Shown: one piece after another, positions 47,539-58,009 of the stretch
Numbering within the stretch: the stretch's first letter is position 1
Layout: each line of letters begins with the position of its first letter
Assembly: GCF_047948215.1 (NCBI RefSeq)
Contig: NC_134464.1
Coordinates: 31,309,020-31,373,019 of the forward strand
Direction of reading: 5' to 3'
Source of the DNA: Lycorma delicatula
Taxonomy: Eukaryota > Arthropoda > Insecta > Hemiptera > Fulgoridae
DNA length: 64,000 bases
Position numbers and translations under genes: made by a program
Notes under the pieces: model-generated
What the model was told of the DNA's origin: nothing
Database searches by the model: none
The model's input: the letters and a program-made list of their open reading frames with translations, nothing else

Positions 47539-47779
47539 CAAGGTGTCCTATAAGTTTCCATACGTAGGAAAAATAAACAATTTTTTTATGCACAACTCAA
47601 ACTGGAGTTAAGCAAAGTTACGGAGACGCTAAGTTATCAATAACTTAGCATAACTAGTTATGCTTGTAATGGTGTTGGTCATAAATCATTTCAACGCGTT
47701 CGTTGAAATGATTTATGTTTAAGTATCTTCATAAAAAAATATTTATTTTTCCTATGACGGAAACTCATGGGACACTCTG
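47539..47779. mobile_element. Foldback mariner-type MITE, 241 bp
   Basis: TA at 47537-47538 and 47780-47781. Terminal inverted repeats of about 50 bp begin CAAGGTGTCCTATAAGTTTC and, in reverse at the right end, CAGAGTGTCCCATGAGTTTC, both running to TTTTTTTATG. Three further perfect hairpins or palindromes fill the middle: 47628-47649, 47649-47662 and 47680-47717 (17-bp arms, CGTT loop). No ORF. Confidence 0.85.
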
Positions 47780-47781
47780 TA

Positions 47782-48368
47782 TAGTCACATCTTGGTTGAT
47801 TTGATTGTCCTGTTTTTTTGTTAACTGGAAGACTGCATTACTGTTGTGAACTAATTTCTTGTTTTGTTTATCTACCGACATTGGGTTATTTTTATCTTAG
47901 TACACCGTTTATTACTTAGGTTAAAGTAAATGTGGTTATATATACTTACATATAAGTGAATTTTTTTTTATTCTTTGTATAAGAGTTTATGATAATACAA
48001 AAGATATTATTTGTTTAAGTATTATAATTAGAAATACAAATGACAATTGTTATACGAAAATCTTATAGATTTTTCTTATAAATTATACCACAATTTACAC
48101 TATAAATAACCATACACATCTATGTGGCTTACGGCGCATTATTAAAGCACTTTATTGTAATGAAACATGGAACACAGAAAGACAAACAACATAGTTCTTT
48201 GAAATGTGTGGTTAAAAGTACGTTGAAAATCAAGTGGCTCCATAAAATTCGAAAATGAAGGATGTTAAAACGAATTCGAAAAATTTTTGGCAGATATTAA
48301 AAAATGATGAACCAGATACAAAAGCCATATATTACAATCAAATTTACTAAATTTTGGAACAGAGATAC
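47782..48368. other. No confident gene
   Basis: 48140-48360 reads faintly like LINE sequence on the plus strand (KRIRKIFGRY) but I cannot support a call. Confidence 0.35.
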
Positions 48369-48630
48369 GAGGTTTGTTCAAAAAATAACCAAACTTATTT
48401 TTTAATCTTTATTATTCATTTTACAGATTATTGGTCCTTGACCCCTCCCCTACTCAACACTTTTCCCAGCAGTATTTCCACTTCCCGAAGCAGTCCTGGA
48501 TAGCTTCGTTTAAAATGGTCCGTAAGGTCCATGACGAATTTGCTTTAATGTCATCAGTAGTCTCAAAACGGCCAGTCAACTTACAGGTGGCTTGATCAAA
48601 TTTATAATCTCGGATGTTCCCGACAATTTT
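48369..48630 (-). pseudogene. Mariner transposase C-terminal remnant with 3' terminus
   Basis: Minus strand reads GRFETTDDIKANSSWTLRTI then LNEAIQDCFGKWKYCWEKC and a stop (about 48590-48470). This resembles the C-terminal F...EDI...L..I....F..CF..W..R..KC end of insect mariner-like transposases. The left edge ACGAGGTTTGTTCAAAAAAT (48369-48388) resembles the terminal repeat of such elements. The rest of the gene is absent. Confidence 0.6.
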
Positions 48631-49285
48631 TTTTTTATAACATGGTTTAACCTAAATTTAGTGCATAATATTCATTCCTTTTATATTGTACATAATTTTA
48701 TGTATTTAAACCTTTTTCTAATTATTCATAAATTATAAATATTTCTTAAGTAACAAAACAAAAAAAAAACTTTATTTCATGAAAATTTAAATAAAAGTTT
48801 TCTTACCTGGTTCAGAACGTAAAATGCACCAATTCTCCTCTATTTATAACAACCATCTGTAACAAAAAAGAAAAAAAATTAATACATACATAAGTAATTA
48901 TATAAAACTTTCTGCATCCTCGTTTAGCATGTCTAGCAAAAATAAAATAAATTTCCCAGTCTGGACTATAAAAATTATCACTGCCATTTTGAAGCCGCAT
49001 TAAATCAAAACGAGAAACGTCTTGGTGAGTTGGAAAAATTAAATTACATCGTATCACGCTCATTCGTTTTGTCAAGTTTGTAATTTTGTTAAACCATGTC
49101 TGGAAGATGTTTTTGTTAGCCAAAGTTTTCTAAATGACATTTACATTAAACACTTCAACAATACAGTGTCTAATATAAAATTATTGTATAATCAACAGGC
49201 TAAACTACTATATTTTAGCTGTCTCTACTATTAATCAATGAACATCTTGACATTATAATCGTCACGCGATGACGATTAGTGCAAC
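48631..49285. other. No gene recognised
   Basis: AT-rich. A 103-codon minus ORF at 48812-49123 shows no motif I recognise. Confidence 0.4.
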
Positions 49286-49286
49286 C

Positions 49287-49322
49287 TACCGGGTTGGTCT
49301 ACCAACCCGGAAGGAAGGGAAG
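49287..49322 (+). mobile_element. SINE-A head scrap
   Basis: ACCTACCGGGTTGGTCTA followed at once by its own partial complement ACCAACCCGG, so the scrap also forms a short hairpin. Confidence 0.6.
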
Positions 49323-49339
49323 AGCTTGGTGGCAAATTT

Positions 49340-49700
49340 GTTTTAAATGGCAATATAAGCACATACGCTTGTACTGAGCTTTACACAAAGTGGGATCATG
49401 TTTCCAAAATTTTGAAAAAATTGACCCCAAAGAAATTATCTACCCCACCTCTTTAACATACTGATCCATATACTTTTGCCAACAAACTGACCCATATATA
49501 CGAGTCTGTGCAAAATTTCATCAAGTTAGTAAGCTTTAAACACGCCAACACACGTACATTACCCTCTTTTTTTTTCTTTTTTTGGGGGATTATAAAACGC
49601 CGAGAAATGCACATAAGACTCATACCCCATTTTTGATTGACTACTACACTTGCTTTCTAGCAACATACCTCTAGAGTTATGATGCTAGAAAAGTAAAAAG
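49340..49700 (+). mobile_element. Repeat D, 3' part with terminal hairpin
   Basis: Shares ATACGAGTCTGTGCAAAATT, CACGTACATTACC and the TTTTTGGGGGATT block with 53390-53740, and ends in the near-palindrome CTTTCTAGCAACATACCTCT...GATGCTAGAAAAG centred on CTCTAGAG (49653-49693). Confidence 0.7.
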
Positions 49701-50125
49701 GAATGATTGTAAAACCTTTATTTTTTTCTTCACTATTTAAAAGAAAATGTTCAGCAATTAAATAAAATTGCATAGCCTAAACATTTTAAAATCTATTACA
49801 AAAAAACAACAAAAACAAAAACAACTGAAAAAACACTATTGCCAAAAAGAAACTTAAAGAAAAAAATAAGAGTTCGCAACTTGGCGGTAGAAATCGGAAA
49901 CTCTGGGCACGGTATTTGAAATTCGCATTTGATTTTCAAATGATCGCATTCTGAGCACGTTAGGCGTGCAGATGACAAACATTGCTCTTTAATACAGAAT
50001 AATTAAAAAGCGTGCGGGTCACAATTTTTTATATAGTATTTATACATAGAATAATTTTTTTAGATTTATTTAAACATTCATATAAAGCCTATGACACTTC
50101 CGGTTCTTTAAGGATTCCAACGCGT

Positions 50126-50274
50126 ATCTTTCAAAGACCTCCGGTCTTTCATCTGGAGATCCCGGGTTCGAATCCCGGTCAGGCATGGCATTTTCTCACA
50201 CGTTACAAATCATTCATCTCATCCTCTGAAGCATGTCTAACGTTGGACCCGGTTAGAGGTTAAAGAAAAAAAAA
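50126..50274 (+). mobile_element. SINE-B, complete copy
   Basis: Flanked by a perfect 12-bp duplication ATTCCAACGCGT (50114-50125 and 50275-50286). B box GGGTTCGAATCCCGGTCAGG, then CACACGTTACAAATC, CATCTCATCCTCTGAAG, a diverged copy of the SINE-A tail (CTAACG...CCGG...GAGGTTAAAG) and an A run. 149 bp. Confidence 0.93.
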
Positions 50275-50330
50275 ATTCCAACGCGTGTAAAAAAATAAGG
50301 GTTATTATAAAAAATCTTTTATATTATATA

Positions 50331-50955
50331 TCTATATAAATAAAAATGTAAATCTTCGTTTGTTCAAAGTCTTAAATCTTTGAAAGTTCTTCACCGATTG
50401 CTTTGAAATTTTTATAACGTTGCATTCGAATACCGCGCGTATTCGAATGTGTTTTTATATAACTACTATTTATATACCTAAGATGTTACAACTGTGACAG
50501 GTAAAAACATGCTTTTTTTGAAAAACAGCGCTATTTGTTGGACGTAAAAGCAACACACGCTATACTAAATATTTTACGAGTTCATTTCAATGTTTCCGAT
50601 ATGTGTGTCCGCTACAGATTAAAAAACTAATCGTCCGATTTACGCGCGGCGAAAAAATCGAAAGAGGTAAAAGGGAAGAAGGTAAACAGGAAAAAAAGGG
50701 TATAAAGAAAAAAAAACGGCGAAAAGGAAATGGAAAGGGGAAAAGGGTAACGGAGGAAGGAAGGGGGAAATGGGAAAAGGAAAAGGGAAGTGGAGAAAAA
50801 GGGAAATGGTAAAATGAAAAAGGGAGAAGGAAATGGGGAAAAGAAGAAAGGAAAGGGAAAACGGGGAGAAAGGGTAAAAGGGAAAGATTAAATTTTGTGA
50901 AGTTCTGTATATTCATTTTGTTAATGTTTTATCACTTTCAATTGTGTTCCTTTAA

Positions 50956-51004
<49 letters not shown>

Positions 51005-51046
51005 CACTCAAATCTAACAATAGCGAAGCATTGCCAGGTCTGCTAG
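50331..51046 (+). mobile_element. Non-autonomous Helitron-like element
   Basis: Starts TCTATATAAATAAAAATG after A. It ends with a short hairpin (CAAT-AGCGAAGC-ATTG, about 51018-51033) and CCAGGTCTGCTAG before T. A TC start, a 3' hairpin about 10 bases before CTRR, insertion between A and T and no inverted repeats or target duplication are the Helitron hallmarks. No Rep/helicase sequence. A long TA run sits at 50957-51002. Confidence 0.6.
50660..50888 (+). repeat. Polypurine tract of about 230 bp inside the Helitron-like element
   Basis: Nearly uninterrupted A/G (runs such as GGAAAGGGGAAAAGGG) with few pyrimidines. The sister element has only a short version (GGGAAAAAATGAAAAAGG, about 52049), so the tract expanded in this copy. 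A 69-codon Lys/Gly/Glu ORF across it is an artefact. Confidence 0.9.
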
Positions 51047-51186
51047 TATATATATATAAAAATGGATGTATGTTTGTTTGTTTGTTTGTTTGTTTATTCC
51101 GTATGCGTTCCTATACCATTCATCCGACTGCCATGAAACTTTGGTGAGTTGTTGTGCGCACGCCCGCAAAGGTTTCTGAATTAGTT

Positions 51187-51945
51187 TGAACCCGCTAGAT
51201 GGCGCCGGGGTCAAGATATTTCGAAAAATTGTATTTATGGTCCGATTTGTTTCATATTCAGAATATAAATTAATTACGTGAAAAGATATTTTTTATAAAA
51301 AAATGGAACTAGGTGGCACTGGGATCGACATATTTAACCCATCGGGTTGGTCTAGTGGTCAATGCGCCTTCCCAAATAAGCTGATTTGGAAGTCGAGAGT
51401 TCCAGCGTTCAAGTCCTAGTAAAGCCAGTTATTTTTACACGGATTTGAATACTAGGTCGTGGATACCGGTGTTCTTTGGTGGTTGGCTTTCAATTAACCA
51501 CACATCTCAGGAATGGTCGAACTGAGAATGTACAAGACTATACTTCATTTACACTCATACATATCATCCTCATTTATCCTCTGAAGTATTATCTGAACGG
51601 TAGTTACCGGAAGCTAAACAGAAAAAAGAAAAAAGGGATCGACATATTTAGAAAATATGTTACTTACATGGAAAGAAATACCTCTGCGTAAAAAAGACCC
51701 GCTAGATGGCGCTGGAGTTGAGATATTTGGAAAAATTGCACATTTTTGGTCCGATTCGGTTCATAATCAGAATATATATTAGTTACCCGAAAATAAATAT
51801 TTTTGCGAAAAAAGGACCCGCTATGTGGCGCCGGGATTGAGATATTTAGAGAAATTGTATTCAATGTATATTGGCTTGCATTCAGAATATAAATATTAGT
51901 TACGTGAAAAAAACGATATATATTTTTTTTTTGAAAAAAAAAGCT
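51187..51945 (+). repeat. Four tandem units of about 115 bp, split by a SINE
   Basis: Units open with ACCCGCTAGATGGCGCCGGG or variants at 51189, 51307 (GAACTAGGTGGCACTGGG), 51697 and 51816, and contain GAGATATTT, a GGTCCGATT-type block and CAGAATATAAATTA. The second unit is shortened and holds the SINE. Confidence 0.85.
51337..51634 (+). mobile_element. SINE-A, full-length, young insertion
   Basis: 298 bp with a perfect 16-bp duplication GGGATCGACATATTTA (51321-51336 and 51635-51650). Head CCCATCGGGTTGGTCTAGTGG, palindrome, box B GCGTTCAAGTCC, body, then CGGTAGTTACCGGAAGCTAA and an A-rich tail. The best reference copy in the window. Confidence 0.96.
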
Positions 51946-52204
51946 TTCCAGATATTTACGAAACAAATATACAGACTTTCTTCTTCTATATAAATTGAAA
52001 TGTTCGTATGTGTGTCCGCTATAGGCTAAAATACTACTTGACCGATTTATGGGAAAAAATGAAAAAGGTAAAAAGTAAAAGGTTAAATTTTGCGAAGTTC
52101 CGTCATGTTTTTTTAATGTTTTGTCAAACTTTCAATTGTGTTCATTTAATCTATATATATATATCCCAATCCAGCAATAGCGAAGCATTGCCTTGTCTAC
52201 CAGT

Positions 52205-53385
52205 AAATAAATATTTCTGGCAACGACCTTTACACTCATCAGCAAAATTACAAACATATTGCCTCCGGTAGTAACAGATTAGATAATTATAGAAAAAGCA
52301 TTCCACCTATCGTCTCGTAATATCCCAAAACATAGTTAATATAATATCAAAAACAATGTCACATACTTTTGAGAATAATAGACAGGACGTAGATTTAATT
52401 TAATTTAATTTAATTTACAAATAATAACGATGATGATAGCAGGTGAATTACATCAAATTTGCAATGTAATTGCATTAAAATTCCCACGTACATCTTATAT
52501 ACCCTAATATTAAGCATTGTATCATACACGTATGAATGTTAATACGTATTCTACAGTACTGCTATATAATACATTATTTATACTGCCGTACCTATTTCAA
52601 AATAAATATCTTTTGATTGCATTTTAATTTAAATATAAAAATGTAATCAGAATTCCATTACACGTTAAGTTATACTATTATTATTACTTGAGTTAAAAAA
52701 TTATTATTCTCATTAAATATTTTTTTTTTGTTTCTTTAATAATTTGTCTACGAACATTTTTTATTTCAACAGTAATTTCACGGTTATTTTTCTAAATGTT
52801 TCTTCTATATATATACATATATCGTTGAATAATAAAATATTTCATTTTCCTTTCTTTTTTCATCCTTTTTTTTAGTATTGTATAAAGTTTAAAGAGAATA
52901 GAGAGAGAGAGAGAGAGTTTGAGAGAGAAGGAATAAACATAAACGCGCTCTTTAATCTAATATCTAAACTAATTATAACACATTAATAAAATGATAATGT
53001 ATGTTTGTGGGTTGTATAATGTTTTTTTAACAAAAAAAAACAACTGACAACAAACCTGTATTACTTTCCTGGCATTGGTTATCTATTATTATATAGTGAA
53101 AAAATAATGATACATGACGAAACTACCTAGAAGTTAAAAAGGTCTAAATAAACAACAAAAATTTTAAATTATATGGTTAAATTTTAATCGGTTCCTTCAC
53201 CCACAATATTGTCCCCAAAGTACTTTTTTTTCATTTTTTGGGTCACTGGCACTAATACTATACCTAGCAAGACATAAAAATTCTGTTAAAAATATGCTAT
53301 AAATAAAAATATAGTTTTTTCGATTTTTAAGGAAGGGAAAATTTCGGGATAATTTTTAAAATAAAATTTTAATAATATAAAGAGT
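52205..53385. other. No gene; short (AATTT)n and (GA)n runs
   Basis: (AATTT) units at about 52396-52420 and a GA run at 52899-52918. AT-rich, otherwise unrecognised. Confidence 0.5.
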
Positions 53386-53389
53386 GGTT

Positions 53390-53740
53390 ATGGTTATGTT
53401 TGTAAAGAGAATAGTGCCCAAGGAAACTATCTACTTCACTCCTGGAGATACTGAGCCTAAAAGTTTACCAACAAATATACTCGTCCCATATGCACGAGTC
53501 TCTGTGCCAAATATTATCAAAATCGGTTTATTCAGTCAAAAGTTACTAAACTTAAAAATAAACCAACACATGTACATACGTACGAACATTACCCCCCCCC
53601 CACACTTTTTTTGTTTTCTGGGGTCCCTGGGTCATGAAATGTCCACAAATGCAAAAATCCAATACCTTATTTTTTGAGTGAATACCATACTTTCCTTCTT
53701 GCAGCATAACTCTAGAGCAATGACATCAGGAATTTAAAAG
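53390..53740 (+). mobile_element. Repeat D, 3' part
   Basis: ATATGCACGAGTCTCTGTGC, ATTATCAAAATCGGTTTATT, a C9 run (53592-53600), GGGGTCCCTGGGTCATGAAA and the TACTTTCCTTCTTGCAGCAT, AACTCTAGAG end. A 97-codon ORF across it is not a gene. Confidence 0.65.
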
Positions 53741-54140
53741 CATTTTAATAAACGTTTCTGTTTGTAAAAGTGCGAGCGATATTAAATTCCGTTTTCTTAA
53801 AATAATTTTTTCCGTCTATCCGTCCAATTGTTAAGCTTCCTTTATGAAAAAAATAAAGTGGTTTAAAAATATTGTTGAAAAAAGACAAAAACCATTAGCA
53901 TATATTTACTTTAGGCAGGAAAAAACATGTAAAAAAAAAAATTATTTTTAAGTGGGGCGACGGTGTATGGCGCGGCGGATTAACCAACATAGGCATTGCT
54001 ACTTTTACTGTATACGCGACGCAACTGGTTGCACTTATCTCTGGTTTATTGATAAAAAAAAAAACTGATCGCGACGGGAAACGCAAATAACCATATATCG
54101 CGGCCGATGTCGCGACGAGGATCTATTTATATAATTAAAA
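53741..54140. other. No gene; a GC-rich patch at 53950-54115
   Basis: The patch contains GGGGCGACGGTGTATGGCGC and ATCGCGGCCGATGTCGCGAC. No motif or partner found. Confidence 0.4.
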
Positions 54141-54145
54141 AAAAT

Positions 54146-54765
54146 CTGATATGAACACCACATGAGTTCCTTGTACCTATTAAATAACATATAAAAAATT
54201 TTTTTTTAAATGAAAAGCACATAAAATATTATTCCATTAATAACCTCTTTTTTTATATTGTTATTATTGAATTATTATTTATTGTAACATTTTTTAATAT
54301 CGGAGATTAGTAATTATATTAATAATTAATATATTTAAATTAATAAAAAGCTAAAAAAAGGAGATGAAGTTGGATTCGAACCGATGTTGCCTTCCACTTG
54401 TAAAATCCAAATATTTCATTAATTAAAATGTTATATGGATATAACTTTGGAACCAATGAAAATAAGTACCGCTTACCATATGTCGTTGAAAAGCTTTTGA
54501 ATTTTGGGTTTTTTGACACTTTTGGTTCAGTCGATTGCAATCAAAAGGGGAGGCGCACATCTAGATGTTATAACAGTCCTAAATCCAAAATTTCAACTTC
54601 CTAGGCTAATCGTTTTTGAGTTATGCAAGATATATATGTAAGTACAGGCGTCACGCCGAGTCAAAATGTATTCAGGGATGGTTAAAATGGATATTTACGT
54701 TGAAATCTGAAAACCGACATTTTTCGCGATCACCTTTACTTCGTACAAGGAAGTAAAAACGAAGG
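54146..54765 (+). mobile_element. Repeat F copy 3, most complete
   Basis: Starts AATCTGATATGAACACCACA and GTTCCTTGTACC, and ends CTTCGTACAAGGAAGTAAAA, so the ends carry the inverted pair ACTTCCTTGTACG/CGTACAAGGAAGT (one base changed at the left). It carries a B-box-like GGTTCGAATCC on the minus strand (about 54370). Confidence 0.8.
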
Positions 54766-55310
54766 AAGTTCTGATTTCGACTCCGTATAATAAATATAAT
54801 TATTCAATTTTCATGTAGATGTAAATACGCAGATTTAGATACATTTTTATTTTCAAGAGGAAATTTCTCTGTTGGTCCAGTAATCTTTTTAGAAAACCCT
54901 CTAACGGAAAATATTTTAAACAAAAAATTGTACAAAGACTGACAGAAAATATTTTTAATTAAATGTTTTTTTTCTCATCAATATTAGTAACGGATATATA
55001 TGTAACTTCATATGATTCTCGCATTAAAAAAATTTTCTCAAGAAATTACAATAGAATTACTTGGAAAAATTGAGAGAAAAAATTGTTTCATATTTCTGCA
55101 CTCAAGGTGGTTGAAATCCCCATACTTGACTAATTTTTTCCGCTGTCCGTTGAAGTTATTTAATATTTTTATATTTTTTCTTGTTTTGCCTTTTTTGATT
55201 CTTACGAAAGACATTTTTCATGCAGTAATATTTTTTTATACGAATCCTTTATTTTAATAAATACCTACATACTTCAAGAAACACATTAAATTTTTAAAAA
55301 ATGCTACAAA
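54766..55310. other. No gene recognised
   Basis: AT-rich. An 81-codon ORF at 55012-55257 is Phe/Leu/Ile-rich. Confidence 0.4.
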
Positions 55311-55312
55311 AT

Positions 55313-55440
55313 AGCGTCTCCGTCTTTCACCCAGAGGTCCTGGATCGAATACCGGTCAGATATGGCACAGATACGCTACAAATTTCCATTCGGACTAAAT
55401 GATCATAGGAGTCGATGTCCTCTTTAAATTCCGAACTTTT
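55313..55440 (+). mobile_element. SINE-B, degenerate
   Basis: AGCGTCTCCGTCTTTCACCC, GAGGTCCTGGATCGAATACC (B box, damaged), GGTCAGATATGGCAC, ATACGCTACAAAT and a GTCGATGTCCTCT end. Confidence 0.75.
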
Positions 55441-56285
55441 ACGTCGGCATGAAACCAAGGAATAATCAATCATTTATAAAATTTTGAAAATAAATTAACG
55501 TAACAAGGTGTTGAGCCGGCTTCAGACTCCATGTGGTAACCCGAGTGAAGCACGATGTATCATCTATTAAAATAATATTAACGTTCATGTTGATTGTAAT
55601 AAAGTAATTCAATTAAAACTTAAAGGACTACAAATAATACGGTAATAAAAAAGTAACAAAAGAAAGTAAAACAATATGAATTAAAATACTGCTCAGGACA
55701 AGTTATAATAAGCTGGTTAGTAATAAAGAAAAGCCGAACCAAGATAAATGTATTTTAAAAAAGTACATTGTTATAGTCTTATAAATATGATGTACATTCT
55801 AAAATTTATTATTCTAAAAAGATAAACATAAAAGATAAAAACGTCATTAATATATCATAAATTTAATATTTCTACTAATAACAATCAGCAATCGTTGTAT
55901 TTTATAACCAAGGAAGGAAATCTTTGCAAAGAAAAATGTATTATTTATAAGGAGAAAAAAAAGGAATACACGTATATGTATAAGAAAAAGAGAGGGGAGA
56001 AAGAAAGAGAGTGAGTATGGATGAGAAGAGGGGACATAACAGTGAAAGAGAGTAGTTAAAAGAGACAGTAGGACGAACGGATTATATTTAGAACAGGACT
56101 CAAAAATATCGCCCTATAAATAAGGCTATCTGTGCTGGGACGTCAGTATAGACGGCCGCCAGTCTTAAATTCTAGCCAAGCATCTTTCTTTAAAAATGCT
56201 ATACTGCTATCTGCTTTTTTATCTGTATCATTTTACATAATAAATTTAGATATATGTCCTACCAATAATTTTTACTTAAATGTTT
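55441..56285. other. No gene recognised
   Basis: AT-rich. A short purine-rich part lies at 55980-56060. Confidence 0.4.
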
Positions 56286-56286
<1 letters not shown>

Positions 56287-56373
<87 letters not shown>

Positions 56374-56415
56374 TGTGTGTATGTGTGTGTGTGTATGTGT
56401 GTGTGTGTATATATA
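56287..56415 (+). repeat. (TA)n(TG)n microsatellite
   Basis: TA 56287-56304, then TG to about 56409 with periodic TATG interruptions, then TA. Confidence 0.97.
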
Positions 56416-56934
56416 ATATTGATGATAATTGATTAATAAGGATACATATACAACTCGAGAAATCCTTAAAAGTTTAAAACTAATAATAATAAATAACTGA
56501 ATAAACATCAATATATTCTTAAAACATCAGATCAACCAAAAATAAAAATATATAATATAAAAAATATAATCCTTTGTAATTTTATTTCTTTAACAACCGT
56601 AAAATTAAAGTACTCGAGATATATACAATTCCACATTACCTAATTTCCAAGTATAAACGACGTGATAGAAGTCCCCTGAAAATAAACCAATCACAAATAA
56701 GCAAATGTTACCACATCTCTACAGCTAACGTTCGAAAAACAAATACAGCGGTATTTTCTTTTATGTGTCCCACACTCTTTTTTTACGCATTATTTTTGAT
56801 GTGATTTTGTTTTTTCCACATATTCTCTCAATCTGGAACCAACGGTTACTAGAACACAAGCCAAGCACTTTTCCACTCGGACCCGACGATTATACAGTAA
56901 AGCAGGACAGCATTTTGCTCATACAAGCATTTTC
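56416..56934. other. No gene recognised
   Basis: AT-rich. It may include the worn left part of the hAT-like G copy that follows. Confidence 0.4.
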
Positions 56935-57480
56935 CTCGTATATGGTACACATGTGCTTAAAAACTGTGTATCATATTCTTGAATGTGATAAAGTGTAGAA
57001 TTAGGTTATTATCTTTACCCACCGGGTTGGTCTAGTGATGAACAGATCTTCCCAAATGAGCTAATTTGGAAGCCGAAAGTTCCAGCGTTCAAGTCCTAGT
57101 AAAGCCAGCTATTTTTACACGGACTTGAATACTAGATCGTGGATACCGGTATTCTATGGTGGTTGGGTTTCAATTAACCACACATTTCAGGTATGGTCGA
57201 ACTGAGAATGTACAAGACTACACTTCATTTACACTCGTACATATCATTCTCATTCATCCTCTGAAGTATTATCAAAACGGTAGTTGCCGGAGGCTAAACA
57301 GGAAAAATAAAGATAAGGTTAATCCTTATTCCAGCTATTCTATTTGATTCAATCTTTTTTCGGTTCTTTTATTTTACAGAAAACTTAAACCGTGGCCTTG
57401 CAAAGACCCAGTAAAATATTTTCTGGAGCACGATGCCTACTAATTTTAGTTACGATCCGCTACTGCGTCCAAATATAATG
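56935..57480 (+). mobile_element. hAT-like G, 3' portion, split by SINE-A
   Basis: TATCATATTCTTGAATGTGA, TAAAGTGTAGAATT, then after the SINE CCAGCTATTCTATTTGATTC, TTTCTGGAGCACGATGC and ACTAATTTTAGTTACGATCC match 60255-60445. Confidence 0.7.
57018..57313 (+). mobile_element. SINE-A in hAT-like G
   Basis: Full order from CCCACCGGGTTGGTCTAGTG to CGGTAGTTGCCGGAGGCTAA and an A-rich tail. Flanks AGGTTATTATC and AGGTTAATCC look like an imperfect target duplication. Confidence 0.93.
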
Positions 57481-57695
57481 ATTTAAACGATATTATATCA
57501 TAATTTATACATAAATCTACTAGAAATAATAAAAAAAGACAGAAAAGACCACCAAAAAAATTTCATTTATCAAATTTCTTCACTAAAATTGATATTTAAA
57601 TATTATATTTCTTAATAATAATTATTATATAATATTTATTGATGATACCTCTGTATAATTTCAATTCTAAAACATTAAACGCAGCATTTTATCAC

Positions 57696-57949
57696 AACGC
57701 ACCGGATTGGTCTAATGGTAAATCCAGCGTTTAAGCCCTAGTAAAGTCAGTAATTTTGTATGCGGATTTGAATACTAGATCATGGATACCGGTGTTCTTT
57801 GGTGGTTGGGTTTCAATTAACCACACATCTCAGGAATGGTCGACCTTAGACTGTACAAGGCTACTTCATTTACATTCATACTTATCATCTTCATTTATCC
57901 TCGAAGTAATATCTGAACGGTAATTCTCGGAAGATAAATAGCAAAAGAG
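57696..57949 (+). mobile_element. SINE-A with collapsed promoter region
   Basis: 13-bp perfect duplication AGCATTTTATCAC (57683-57695 and 57950-57962). About 40 bp between the A and B boxes is missing: GGTCTAATGGTAAATCCAGC runs directly into GTTTAAGCCC. The rest of the SINE is normal. Confidence 0.93.
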
Positions 57950-58009
57950 AGCATTTTATCACGATTCTAAGCATTAATATCGTAATTCCCGATTTGTCTT
58001 TTTTTCTAA

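Larger units (their letters stand above)
51048..52204 (+). mobile_element. Second Helitron-like element, adjacent, interrupted by SINE-A
   Basis: Begins in TA-rich sequence and (TTTG)n (51070-51093), carries the tandem units below, and shares ATGTGTGTCCGCTA and TTTCAATTGTGTTC blocks with the first element. It ends GCAATAGCGAAGCATTGC (52174-52191) and a degenerate CTACCAGT. Confidence 0.55.

Noticed and set aside
48140..48360. Possible LINE fragment
   Set aside because: A KRIRKIFGRY-like string recalls LINE thumb sequence, but one short match is not enough to call it.
50587..50916. 109-codon minus-strand Phe/Pro/Ser-rich ORF and its plus-strand Lys/Gly counterpart
   Set aside because: Both are translations of the polypurine tract.
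51400..51430. Possible true tRNA genes at SINE-A and SINE-B heads
   Set aside because: A and B boxes are present but the anticodon arm is replaced or broken, and each head continues into a SINE body and tail.
53384..53677. 97-codon plus-strand ORF
   Set aside because: It covers repeat D sequence that is non-coding in its sister copy at 49340-49700.
56272..56511. ORFs over the TG microsatellite
   Set aside because: Thr/His and Val/Cys dipeptide runs produced by the repeat.
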